A DNA stretch of 32,327 nt. Origin: Alphaproteobacteria bacterium. GTDB lineage: Bacteria; Pseudomonadota; Alphaproteobacteria; RS24. Below the pieces are notes generated by a model, which was not told the origin of the DNA, did no database searches, and worked only from the letters and a program-made list of their open reading frames with translations. A program made the position numbers and the translations under genes. The stretch is from NCBI GenBank assembly GCA_949498175.1, contig CATDDF010000095.1, positions 1-32,327 of the forward strand, read 5' to 3'. Below, in pieces: positions 9,007 to 18,703 of the stretch (positions within the stretch are counted from its first letter, which is position 1; the number at the start of each line of letters is the position of its first letter).

Positions 9007-10722
9007 ATGGCTGAAAGTGACGCGCGTAAAATCATTCGTCCGACCATATGGCGGTCGCTGATTGCGCGTCTTATCGGGCTCAATATGCTGGGGCTATTGG
9101 TCTTGGTCGGCGGCTTTTTCATGTTTCAAGAAAGCCGCCAGCTTCTGACCAATGCCTATCGGCAAAGCCTGGAAACGCAAGCCAATCTGATTGCCGGTGC
9201 GCTGGCCCCGACAGCGCAAGCCGATAATCCGTTTCAATTTTTTGAACCCTCCATCATGAACCGGCTGTTGCAAAATGGCGGCCGCTCGGATTGGCAATTG
9301 CGTGATGCGGAAGCGATTTTGGCGCGCGCGCGTCTGGTTTCTGCCTCGCGGCTCAGGCTTTATGCACGCAATGGCCGACTGGTATTGGACAGCGCACATA
9401 TGGATCGCTCGGCCCGGGTCATTGCCAAATCGCTGCCGCCCATGCCCGAAAGCGACACCGTGCCGAGCCTTATGCAAGGGGTGATGAAGTCCATTAGCGC
9501 GCTATGGCGCGAACCGACCCCGCTTTTGAGCGAGCTGAATGCAGCCGACGGATTGCGCCTGACCGAAGTGGCGCGCGCGCTGCGCGGGCAAGCGGCCAGT
9601 GCGCAGCGCCAATCGGAAGAGGGCGGCGATATTTTGACCGTTGCCGTGCCGGTGCAGGGCTATCGCGCCATTGTCGGCGCGCTGATGGTGTCGACACGGC
9701 CGGGCGAGATAGATGCGCTTTTGGCCGAAGAAAGACGCTTGATTTTGCAGCTCTCCGCCATTGCGCTGGCCGTCAATATCATCACCTCGCTTTTATTGGT
9801 CGCCACTATGGTGGTGCCGGTGCGCCGCCTCGCCGCTGCCATGCGCGGCTTCGGCAGCACCTCGCCGAGCCTGCCGGGCTTGGAAACGATTCCCGATTTA
9901 TCGCATCGGCGCGATGAAATTGCCGAATTATCCGGCGCCTTGCGCGATATGACCGAGCGGCTATTGGCGCGCATTAACGTCATTGACCGCTTTGCCGCTG
10001 ATGTGGCGCATGAATTGAAAAACCCGCTAACCTCGCTCCACAGTGCGGTGCAAAGCCTTGAGACCTCACAAGATGATGACCGCGCGCAGCTTATGGGCAT
10101 TATCCATAATGACATTAATCGCCTGAACCGTCTGATTTCAGACATTTCAAAAGCCACACGGCTTGATGCCGAGCTTAATCTGGAGCCCAGTGAAAAATTT
10201 GATTTGAGCGCGCTGGCAGAGGAGTTATCGGGCGCTTTGGCGCAAGGCTTTGAAAGCGAGCGCAAAGTCGTTTTGGTGGCGCGCACCGATATGGCGTGTC
10301 CGGTTTTGGGGCAAAAGCCGCGTATTGCACAAATCATCGACAATCTTTTGACCAATGCGGTGTCATTTACGCCATCGGGCGGACGGGTTTTCTTGACCAC
10401 CCAGCAGCGCGACGGAGATGCGCTTTTATTGATTGCCGATGAGGGCCCCGGTCTGGCCGCCGATACGCAAGAAAAAATCTTTGAACGCTTTTACACTGAT
10501 CGCAGCGCACAACCTGTTCGCGATAATGAACACCCATCGAGCCTGGGTCATTCCGGCTTGGGTCTTTCGATTTCACGACAAATTGCGCGCGCGCATGGCG
10601 GCGATTTGATTGCCGATAATCGCCCCGACGGCACGGGTGCTTATTTTACCTTAAGCCTGCCTTTGGCCGATGCACCGACCAAGCGCAAACGCGACAAAGA
10701 TAAAGATGCCGGAGATGAGTAA
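9007..10722 (+). CDS. chvG: Sensor histidine kinase (ChvG-like)
   Basis: Two TM segments flanking a periplasmic region, HAMP-like linker, H-box DVAHELKNPLTSLHSA, N-box and G-boxes (LLTNAVSFTP, IADEGPGLAADTQEKIFERFY, GHSGLGLSISRQI). ATG directly follows the chvI TAA. Confidence 0.92.
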   Translation: MAESDARKIIRPTIWRSLIARLIGLNMLGLLVLVGGFFMFQESRQLLTNAYRQSLETQANLIAGALAPTAQADNPFQFFEPSIMNRLLQNGGRSDWQLRDAEAILARARLVSASRLRLYARNGRLVLDSAHMDRSARVIAKSLPPMPESDTVPSLMQGVMKSISALWREPTPLLSELNAADGLRLTEVARALRGQAASAQRQSEEGGDILTVAVPVQGYRAIVGALMVSTRPGEIDALLAEERRLILQLSAIALAVNIITSLLLVATMVVPVRRLAAAMRGFGSTSPSLPGLETIPDLSHRRDEIAELSGALRDMTERLLARINVIDRFAADVAHELKNPLTSLHSAVQSLETSQDDDRAQLMGIIHNDINRLNRLISDISKATRLDAELNLEPSEKFDLSALAEELSGALAQGFESERKVVLVARTDMACPVLGQKPRIAQIIDNLLTNAVSFTPSGGRVFLTTQQRDGDALLLIADEGPGLAADTQEKIFERFYTDRSAQPVRDNEHPSSLGHSGLGLSISRQIARAHGGDLIADNRPDGTGAYFTLSLPLADAPTKRKRDKDKDAGDE

Positions 10723-11188
10723 GCTGAAGCATGGGGCAAAAACCGAGACCCTGCATGGCAGCGCGGTCGCGCTCAAAGATGGCGGTGTGCTGCTTTTGGG
10801 AGCCGCAGGCAGCGGTAAATCGAGCCTTGCCATACACTTAATCGACCATTATGGCGGCCGATTGATTGCCGATGACCGCATCAGGCTGACCGTTGAGGGG
10901 ACGAAATTAAAGGCCGCGCCGCCTGATAATCTGGCCGGTCTGTTGGAACTGCGCGGGCTGGGCATTGTCGCCATGCCCCATCAGGCCGCGCTGATTGATA
11001 TGGCGGTTGAACTGGTGGCGCGCGCAGAAGTGCCGCGCTTGGCCGAGCTCAATGTCTTTACCCATGAAAAAATAAGCGTGCCGCTCATAAGGCTGCATGG
11101 TCATGATATGGCCAGCGGCGCCATAGTCGCCCGCGCCGTGGCCCATTTGTCAAAAGGCGGCTTTGCGACTGGCGGGATTTATCGCTAA
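10715..11188 (+). CDS. hprK: HPr kinase/phosphorylase, short alphaproteobacterial form
   Basis: Walker A LLGAAGSGKSSLA, HprK signature LLELRGLGIVAMP; lacks the N-terminal domain. Start overlaps the chvG stop. Confidence 0.88.
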   Translation: MSKLKHGAKTETLHGSAVALKDGGVLLLGAAGSGKSSLAIHLIDHYGGRLIADDRIRLTVEGTKLKAAPPDNLAGLLELRGLGIVAMPHQAALIDMAVELVARAEVPRLAELNVFTHEKISVPLIRLHGHDMASGAIVARAVAHLSKGGFATGGIYR

Positions 11189-11255
11189 GTGATGGCCGGT
11201 GTCTTGATTGGCTGAGGAAACTCTTGCAAAGTGAAACCGCATAAAGGAGGTGCTT

Positions 11256-11666
11256 ATGATCGGTTTGGTTTTGGTCACGCATGGCGCATTGGCGGATGAA
11301 TTTCGTGCTGCGCTGGAACATGTGGTCGGGGCGCAGGAAAATATCTCCAGCATATGCATCGGCGCCGATGATAATATGGAAAAACGCCGACAAGATATTG
11401 TCGATGCCATAGGCGCGGTCGATAGCGGTGCCGGTGTGGTTTTACTGACCGATATGTTTGGCGGCACGCCGTCCAATTTGGCCATTTCGCTGTTGGAAAA
11501 GAACCGCGTTGAAGTGATTGCCGGCATTAATCTGCCCATGCTGATTAAATTGGCTTCGATACGCGAGGGCATGGCTTTGGCTGAAGCGGTTTTGGAAGCC
11601 AAACAGGCGGCGCAAAAATATATTTCCGTTGCCAGTGAAGTTCTCGGCGAAGCGTCCGGCGACTGA
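11256..11666 (+). CDS. PTS mannose-type EIIA component
   Basis: MIGLVLVTHGALADEF, VVLLTDMFGGTPSNLAISLL; strong SD AAAGGAGG before ATG 11256. Confidence 0.9.
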   Translation: MIGLVLVTHGALADEFRAALEHVVGAQENISSICIGADDNMEKRRQDIVDAIGAVDSGAGVVLLTDMFGGTPSNLAISLLEKNRVEVIAGINLPMLIKLASIREGMALAEAVLEAKQAAQKYISVASEVLGEASGD

Positions 11667-11945
11667 ATGAGCGGCCAATCCGTTACCGCTTCACTGACAC
11701 TCGCCAATCAGCGCGGCTTGCATGCCCGGGCCTCAGCCAAATTCGTTCAATTGGCGGAACGTTTTGAGGCCGCCATTAGCGTGTCGAAAGATGGCGAGAG
11801 CGTAAACGCCACCTCGATTATGGGCTTGATGATGCTGGGCGCCGCTTGTGGCACACAAATCACGGTCAGCGCCAGCGGTCCGCAGGCCGAGGAGGCGCTG
11901 ACCGCATTGACCGCATTGGTGGTCGATAAATTTGGCGAAGATTGA
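11667..11945 (+). CDS. ptsH: Phosphocarrier protein HPr
   Basis: 92 aa; active His in GLHARASAKFVQLA and Ser46-type region NATSIMGLMMLGAACG. Confidence 0.92.
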   Translation: MSGQSVTASLTLANQRGLHARASAKFVQLAERFEAAISVSKDGESVNATSIMGLMMLGAACGTQITVSASGPQAEEALTALTALVVDKFGED

Positions 11946-11956
11946 CCGTTCTTAAT

Positions 11957-11976
11957 ATATAAAGAAATCTTTATAT
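11957..11976. promoter_or_regulatory. Perfect 20-bp palindrome, candidate operator upstream of ahcY
   Basis: ATATAAAGA-AA-TCTTTATAT, 9-bp arms, ~60 bp upstream of the ahcY start. Confidence 0.6.
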
Positions 11977-12019
11977 CTATCTTGCTTGGTTGCGGGCAAG
12001 CTGCTACAAAGCCGTCTAA

Positions 12020-13327
<1,308 letters not shown>

Positions 13328-13362
13328 CTTGCCGAAACCTTATCGGCTTCGTAAAAGCAGAT

Positions 13363-14865
13363 ATGGCGGAACGTATATTTACCTGTGACAGTGCCGATGA
13401 AGCGGCCAGCGCGCGCGTGGCGGGTTGGCTGGCCGCTGCGCTTGATGCGCCATGTCTGATTTTTTTGCACGGCGATTTGGGGGTCGGTAAAACCGCCTTT
13501 GCACGCGGTTTCATTCGCGCCCGTTGCGGCCAGGCGACGCAAGTGCCAAGCCCCAGCTTTGCCCTTATCCAGCCTTATGAAGCCGCCGTACCGATTTGGC
13601 ATGTCGACCTTTACCGCCTTGCCGAGGCAGAAGAGATTGATGAATTGGGTCTCATTGAGGCTTTAACCGACCATATATGTTTGATTGAATGGCCGCAAAA
13701 CGGCGCGGGCGTGCTGCCCGAAGCCGATATTCACGTGACGCTTGATATGGCGGCTAATGGCCGCCGCATTTCCATTGAAGCGGATGCGGACATATTGGCA
13801 GCGCTCACCAAAAGTGCGGCGCGCGAGGCCGCCTTACAGGATTTTCTCGCCGCCGCGGATTGGCACCAGGCCGGCCGCCAAGCGTTGGCCGGTGACGCTT
13901 CGACGCGGCGTTATGAGCGGCTGCAAACCGAGACCGGCAGCGCCGTATTGATGGATTGGCAGGAAATGCCCGACGGGCCGCCGGTCTATGACGGCCAGCC
14001 CTATAGCCGCGTCGCCCATTTGGCCGAAGCCATGCCGCGCTTTGCCGATATGGTGAACTGGCTGCGCGATATCGGTCTTGCCGCGCCGAGGCTTTATGCC
14101 TGCGACCGCGACCGAGGCTTTGCCGTGTTGGAGGATTTCGGCGACCGCCATTTGGCCGCTCCGCAAACCGACGAAAAGCCGATTGACCGCACGGTGTTTT
14201 ATTATGAAGCGGTGGAAAATCTTTTGCATCTGCACCGGCAAACCCCGGCCGATTTTTTGCCGGTCTATGATGGTGGCGTGCAAGCCGTGGAGGCCTCGCT
14301 GTTCACCGATTGGTTCTTGCCATGGCGCGGCGTTGAGATTGACAATACCGCCAAGCAAGACTGGTACGATATATGGCACAGGCTCGGCGACGGTTTAATG
14401 GCCGATGAAAAGGTTACGGTGCTGCGCGATTACCACTCGGTCAATCTTCTCTGGCGCGAGACCGCCCAAGCCAAGCAGCGCATCGGGCTGATTGATGTGC
14501 AAGACGCGCTTAAAGGCCATGCCGCTTATGATCTGGCGGCGCTGATCCATGATGCGCGCATTCATGTCAGCGCGGCGCATCAAGATATGATGCTGAGGCA
14601 TTATTTGGATAAGCGTTTCGGCGATGATAAAGCAGCGCGCCAGGCTTTCACCAATGCTTTTGCCGTCACTTGCGTGCAGCGCAATATGAAAATTGCCGGC
14701 ATTTTCATCCGCCTTGCCGAACGCGACGGCAAGCCGCGCTATTTGACCCATATGCCGCGCATTATCGGCCATATCAAAGCGCATTTGGCAACACCGGTTT
14801 TGCAGCCTGTCACCGCTTGGTTGGCGCATTATGCACCGCGCGCGCTGGAGCTTGACGATGATTAA
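13363..14865 (+). CDS. Fusion protein: N-terminal TsaE (t6A biosynthesis ATPase) and C-terminal aminoglycoside-phosphotransferase-like sugar kinase (AmgK-like)
   Basis: TsaE part: FLHGDLGVGKTAFARGFIRA, SPSFALIQPYE, HVDLYRL, LIEWPQNG. APH/AmgK part from ~residue 165: GDASTRRYERL, VLEDFGDRHL, VLRDYHSVNLLW, GLIDVQDALKGHAAYDLAALIHDAR. Confidence 0.9.
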   Translation: MAERIFTCDSADEAASARVAGWLAAALDAPCLIFLHGDLGVGKTAFARGFIRARCGQATQVPSPSFALIQPYEAAVPIWHVDLYRLAEAEEIDELGLIEALTDHICLIEWPQNGAGVLPEADIHVTLDMAANGRRISIEADADILAALTKSAAREAALQDFLAAADWHQAGRQALAGDASTRRYERLQTETGSAVLMDWQEMPDGPPVYDGQPYSRVAHLAEAMPRFADMVNWLRDIGLAAPRLYACDRDRGFAVLEDFGDRHLAAPQTDEKPIDRTVFYYEAVENLLHLHRQTPADFLPVYDGGVQAVEASLFTDWFLPWRGVEIDNTAKQDWYDIWHRLGDGLMADEKVTVLRDYHSVNLLWRETAQAKQRIGLIDVQDALKGHAAYDLAALIHDARIHVSAAHQDMMLRHYLDKRFGDDKAARQAFTNAFAVTCVQRNMKIAGIFIRLAERDGKPRYLTHMPRIIGHIKAHLATPVLQPVTAWLAHYAPRALELDDD

Positions 14866-15571
14866 AAACGCGATGATTTTGGCGGCCGGCAAAGGCACGC
14901 GCATGCAGGCGCAGGCCGATGACCCGCCCAAACCGCTGACCGCGATTGCCGGTCAAAGCCTGCTTATGCGTATGCTGGCGCGTTTTGAAAAAATCGGCAT
15001 GGAGAAAATCATCATCAATCTGCACCATAAAGCCGAGCGGATTGAAGCGGCGCTGGCTGCATATGGGGGGCCGTGCGAGATTATGTTTTCCGATGAGCGC
15101 GACGCTCTTTTGGAGACCGGCGGCGGCGTCAAAAAAGCCCTGCCGCTTTTGGGCAATGCGCCGTTTCTTGTCGCCAATGGCGATGTTTTATGGCACGAAG
15201 CCGACCATGCCAATCATGCGCTTACACAAATGATAAAAAGCTATGACGCGAACGACATGGACGCGCTTTTATTACTGGCCGACACGGCGCGGGCCAGCGG
15301 TTATGACGGTCATGGCGATTATATTGTGCAGGGCGACAAGCGTTTGACGCGGCGGCAAGATGAAACAGGGGCGCATGTTTTTGCCGGTGTGCAAATTCTC
15401 ACACCCGCCCTGTTTGACGGCATGCCCGATGGGGCGTTTTCCTTAAATGCGGTTTACGATGCGGCGCAGGCGCAAAATCGGCTATTCGGTCATATGCTGG
15501 ACGGCTATTGGATGCATGTCGGCACGCCGGAGGGTCGTATGGCGGCAGAAAACTATTTGGCCCAACATTAA
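14858..15571 (+). CDS. murU: Sugar-phosphate nucleotidyltransferase, MurU-like (N-acetylmuramate-1-phosphate uridylyltransferase)
   Basis: MILAAGKGTRM, PKPLTAIAGQSLL, ETGGGVKKALPLLG, VANGDVLW, YWMHVGTPEG. Overlaps the kinase fusion stop by 8 bp. Confidence 0.85.
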   Translation: MIKNAMILAAGKGTRMQAQADDPPKPLTAIAGQSLLMRMLARFEKIGMEKIIINLHHKAERIEAALAAYGGPCEIMFSDERDALLETGGGVKKALPLLGNAPFLVANGDVLWHEADHANHALTQMIKSYDANDMDALLLLADTARASGYDGHGDYIVQGDKRLTRRQDETGAHVFAGVQILTPALFDGMPDGAFSLNAVYDAAQAQNRLFGHMLDGYWMHVGTPEGRMAAENYLAQH

Positions 15572-15616
15572 CCGGGCGCTTTATAGGCCTGCACCGCCGC
15601 CATGCTATAATGGTGC

Positions 15617-18600
15617 ATGAACAAAAACCCGACTGATTCTGAGCACGCTCGAAAACAACCAAAAGGCGCGCCACATGTTTACAATATTGCGGCCGGTCAG
15701 CCGTTTTTGCCCAAGCTCGCTGCTGCTCTTTTAAATGATGGGCAGCGCGGTGATTTGTTTGGCCCGTGCCACCTTGAGGAAGTGCACATATTGCTGCCGA
15801 CGCGGCGCGCCGCGCGGATGCTGGCCGGTGAATTTTTGGCGCAAGCGGCCAAAGCCGGACAAGATGCGCTATTGCTGCCGCGCATTGATACGCTGGGCGA
15901 TTTGGATGAAGAATTGCCCGACACGCTGACCGCTTCCATGCCGGAAGATGATTTGCCCCCCGCCATTGACAAAATGGCGCGGCATTTCCATTTGCTGCCC
16001 TTGGTTGAAAAATGGGCCGCTGAAGGCGGTTTGGGGCGCTTTGGCGACGATGCAACAACACCGCTCAATGCGGTCAAATTATCGGCATTGGTGCATGATT
16101 TGGAGCGCTTTCTTGACCAAACCGAAAATGAGCAAGCTCGGCTTGAGCGGCTTGAAAATTTGGCCCCTGAAAACCTTGCGGAAAATTGGCAGCATATTGT
16201 CTCTTTGCTGAATATTGTCTTGCGCTTTTGGCCGGCGCAATTGGGCGAATTGGGCAAAATGGACCCGACGGCACGGCGCAATGCGCTGTTGAAACGGCGC
16301 CGAGAAAATTGGCGCGACAGCCCGCCTGACCGCCCCATTCTCGCCGCCGGTTCGACCGGCTCAATTCGCGCCACTGCCGATTTGCTGGCAGTGATTGCGC
16401 GGTTGCCGCGCGGCAGGGTGGTTTTGCCCGGGCTCGATGAGGCGGCGGATGAAGATTTATGGCGCGCCATTTCCAAAGATGATGTGCACCCGCAATATGC
16501 GCTCGCACATTTGCTTGACCATATGGGCGTTACGGCGCGGCAAGTACGGGCTTTTCCCGGCGCAAAAGCCAGCTCGGCACGCGCGCAGCTTATCAATCAG
16601 GCTTTGGTGCCGGCGCAAGAAACCGTGCATTGGGTTGACAAAAACCCGGCACGCGATGCCGATGGCGGCGCGGCGCAAAAGGCTTTTGACGGTCTGACAC
16701 TGATAGAGGCGCCCGATATGCGCACCGAGGCCGGCGCCATTGCGCTGGCCATGCGCGAAGTGCTGGACGCACCCGACAAAACCGCCGCTTTGGTAACACG
16801 TGACCGAAATTTGGCACGCCGCGTCGCCGCCGAGCTTAAGCGCTGGGACATTGATATTGACGATTCGGCCGGTCAACCATTGGCCAATCAGCCAGTGGCG
16901 CGTTTTTTGCGGCTTATTTTGCAGGCGCATGGATCGCAATTCGCACCGGTCGATATGCTGGCGCTGTTGAAGCATCCGCTGGTCTGCCTCAGACAAAACC
17001 GCAAAGCGCATCTGGCGCATCTGCTTATTCTGGAGAATGCCGTGCTGCGCGGGGCGCGTCCATTTGGCGGCATGGCCGGATTGCGTGCGCTGTTGACCGC
17101 ACAAGAAAGGCTGAAAGCGGCGGATAAGGAAGCGGCGGATACGCTATTGGCTCGTCTGGAAGCGGCGTTTCGGCCGCTCGCTGCCTTGGCAACTCACGCC
17201 CCTATGAGCCGCCATTTGACCGCGCTTATTGATACCGCCACCGCCCTTTTGGCCGATTCTGACGGGCAAGGCGCGAGTGATGAAAACCCGCATGGCGACA
17301 ATATTTTATTCAAAAACAACGAAGAGGGCCGCGCTTTGGCGGCTTTGTTTGAGACCTTGCACGCGCATGACGCGCTGGCCCCGCCCATGACGGCGGCCGA
17401 CTTTGCACCGCTTTTTGATATGTGGCTGATGCGCCAAAACATTCGCCGCCAAGCCCCGGGCCAGCCGCGCCTGTCGATTTTGGGACCTTTGGAAGCGCGC
17501 CTCATTCAAGCCGATGTGATGATTTTGGGCGGGCTCAATGAAACCGTCTGGCCGCCCATGCCGGAAACCGGCCCGTGGCTGTCGCGCCCCATGCGCGATG
17601 AATTGGGCATGAGCCAGCCGGAACGGCAAATCGGGCAAGCGGCGCATGATTTTGTGCAAGCCGCTGCGGCCCCGGAGATTTATCTGACGCGTGCCCAAAA
17701 AATTGACGGCGCCCCCAGTGTCGCGGCGCGCTGGCTGAGGCGGCTGGAAACCTTTGCCGGAAAATTGCCGCGTCAAAAGGGCCAGAGGCTGATTGGGTGG
17801 TGGCAGGGTTTGGACCAAAGCGCGTCGCCACCCTGCCCCGAAAGCGCGCCGCAGCCCTGCCCGCCCCTTGCGGCTCGCCCCAAGCAATTATCAGTGACAC
17901 AAATTGAAACCTTGCTGCACAATCCGTATGAGATTTATGCCCGCAAAATATTGAATTTACGTGCGCTGGATGCGGTGGACGCACCACCCAATGCGGCGCA
18001 TCGCGGCATTTTTTTGCATGCCTTATTGGAAAAATTCATTGCCGGCGGGCATCATTTGTCGCCCGATGCGGCGCAGGCTTTTCTGACATTGGCGCAAGCA
18101 GAAGAGGCCTTGCACGGTGGCGGCGCAGCGCTGATGCAATTTTGGCAATCGCGATTGCAGGCATTGGCTTATTGGCTGGAAGAATATGAAACCGACCGGG
18201 CCGCTTTGGTGGCGCAAAGCCATGTCGAATTGAGCGGCCGTTTGCAAATCGGAGATTTTACCTTGACCGCCAAAGCCGACCGTATTGACCGACTGAAAAA
18301 CGGTCGCTTTGACATTATTGATTATAAATCCGGGCAGCCGCCTACGCAAAAAGCGGTCAAAAATCATTTGGCTCCCCAATTGACACTTGAAGCGGCGATT
18401 TTACGCGACGGATATTTTGTCGAGAATGGAAAAAAAATATCGGGGATAAGCGAAACGCTGCGTTATTTGCGCTTGAGCGGTCGCACACCGGCGGCGGAGC
18501 CGAAAAATTTTACCGTTAGTGATGCCTTGCTTGATGACGCGCTTGCCATGCTGCGCCGTCTCATCGCCACTTATGATGATGAACATCAAGCCTATCTCGT

Positions 18601-18703
18601 TCATATTCGCCCGCGCCCGCGTTTCGGCGCTGATAATCTGACCCATATGCCATATGACCATTTGGCGCGCTGCCCGGAATGGCATGAGGAAGATGACGCA
18701 TGA
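15617..18703 (+). CDS. addB: Double-strand break repair protein AddB
   Basis: 1028 aa; N-terminus VYNIAAGQPFLPKLAAAL; GGLNETVWPPMPETGPWLSRPMR; C-terminal nuclease motif FDIIDYKSGQPP; partner addA directly downstream. Confidence 0.92.
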   Translation: MNKNPTDSEHARKQPKGAPHVYNIAAGQPFLPKLAAALLNDGQRGDLFGPCHLEEVHILLPTRRAARMLAGEFLAQAAKAGQDALLLPRIDTLGDLDEELPDTLTASMPEDDLPPAIDKMARHFHLLPLVEKWAAEGGLGRFGDDATTPLNAVKLSALVHDLERFLDQTENEQARLERLENLAPENLAENWQHIVSLLNIVLRFWPAQLGELGKMDPTARRNALLKRRRENWRDSPPDRPILAAGSTGSIRATADLLAVIARLPRGRVVLPGLDEAADEDLWRAISKDDVHPQYALAHLLDHMGVTARQVRAFPGAKASSARAQLINQALVPAQETVHWVDKNPARDADGGAAQKAFDGLTLIEAPDMRTEAGAIALAMREVLDAPDKTAALVTRDRNLARRVAAELKRWDIDIDDSAGQPLANQPVARFLRLILQAHGSQFAPVDMLALLKHPLVCLRQNRKAHLAHLLILENAVLRGARPFGGMAGLRALLTAQERLKAADKEAADTLLARLEAAFRPLAALATHAPMSRHLTALIDTATALLADSDGQGASDENPHGDNILFKNNEEGRALAALFETLHAHDALAPPMTAADFAPLFDMWLMRQNIRRQAPGQPRLSILGPLEARLIQADVMILGGLNETVWPPMPETGPWLSRPMRDELGMSQPERQIGQAAHDFVQAAAAPEIYLTRAQKIDGAPSVAARWLRRLETFAGKLPRQKGQRLIGWWQGLDQSASPPCPESAPQPCPPLAARPKQLSVTQIETLLHNPYEIYARKILNLRALDAVDAPPNAAHRGIFLHALLEKFIAGGHHLSPDAAQAFLTLAQAEEALHGGGAALMQFWQSRLQALAYWLEEYETDRAALVAQSHVELSGRLQIGDFTLTAKADRIDRLKNGRFDIIDYKSGQPPTQKAVKNHLAPQLTLEAAILRDGYFVENGKKISGISETLRYLRLSGRTPAAEPKNFTVSDALLDDALAMLRRLIATYDDEHQAYLVHIRPRPRFGADNLTHMPYDHLARCPEWHEEDDA

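Noticed and set aside
9660-10400. 246-aa - strand ORF antisense to chvG
   Set aside because: Ser/Arg-rich, no recognisable domain, overlaps the histidine kinase core; shadow ORF.
15697-16596. 299-aa - strand ORF inside addB
   Set aside because: Ser/Arg/Ala-rich shadow translation with no motif; addB reads convincingly on the + strand.
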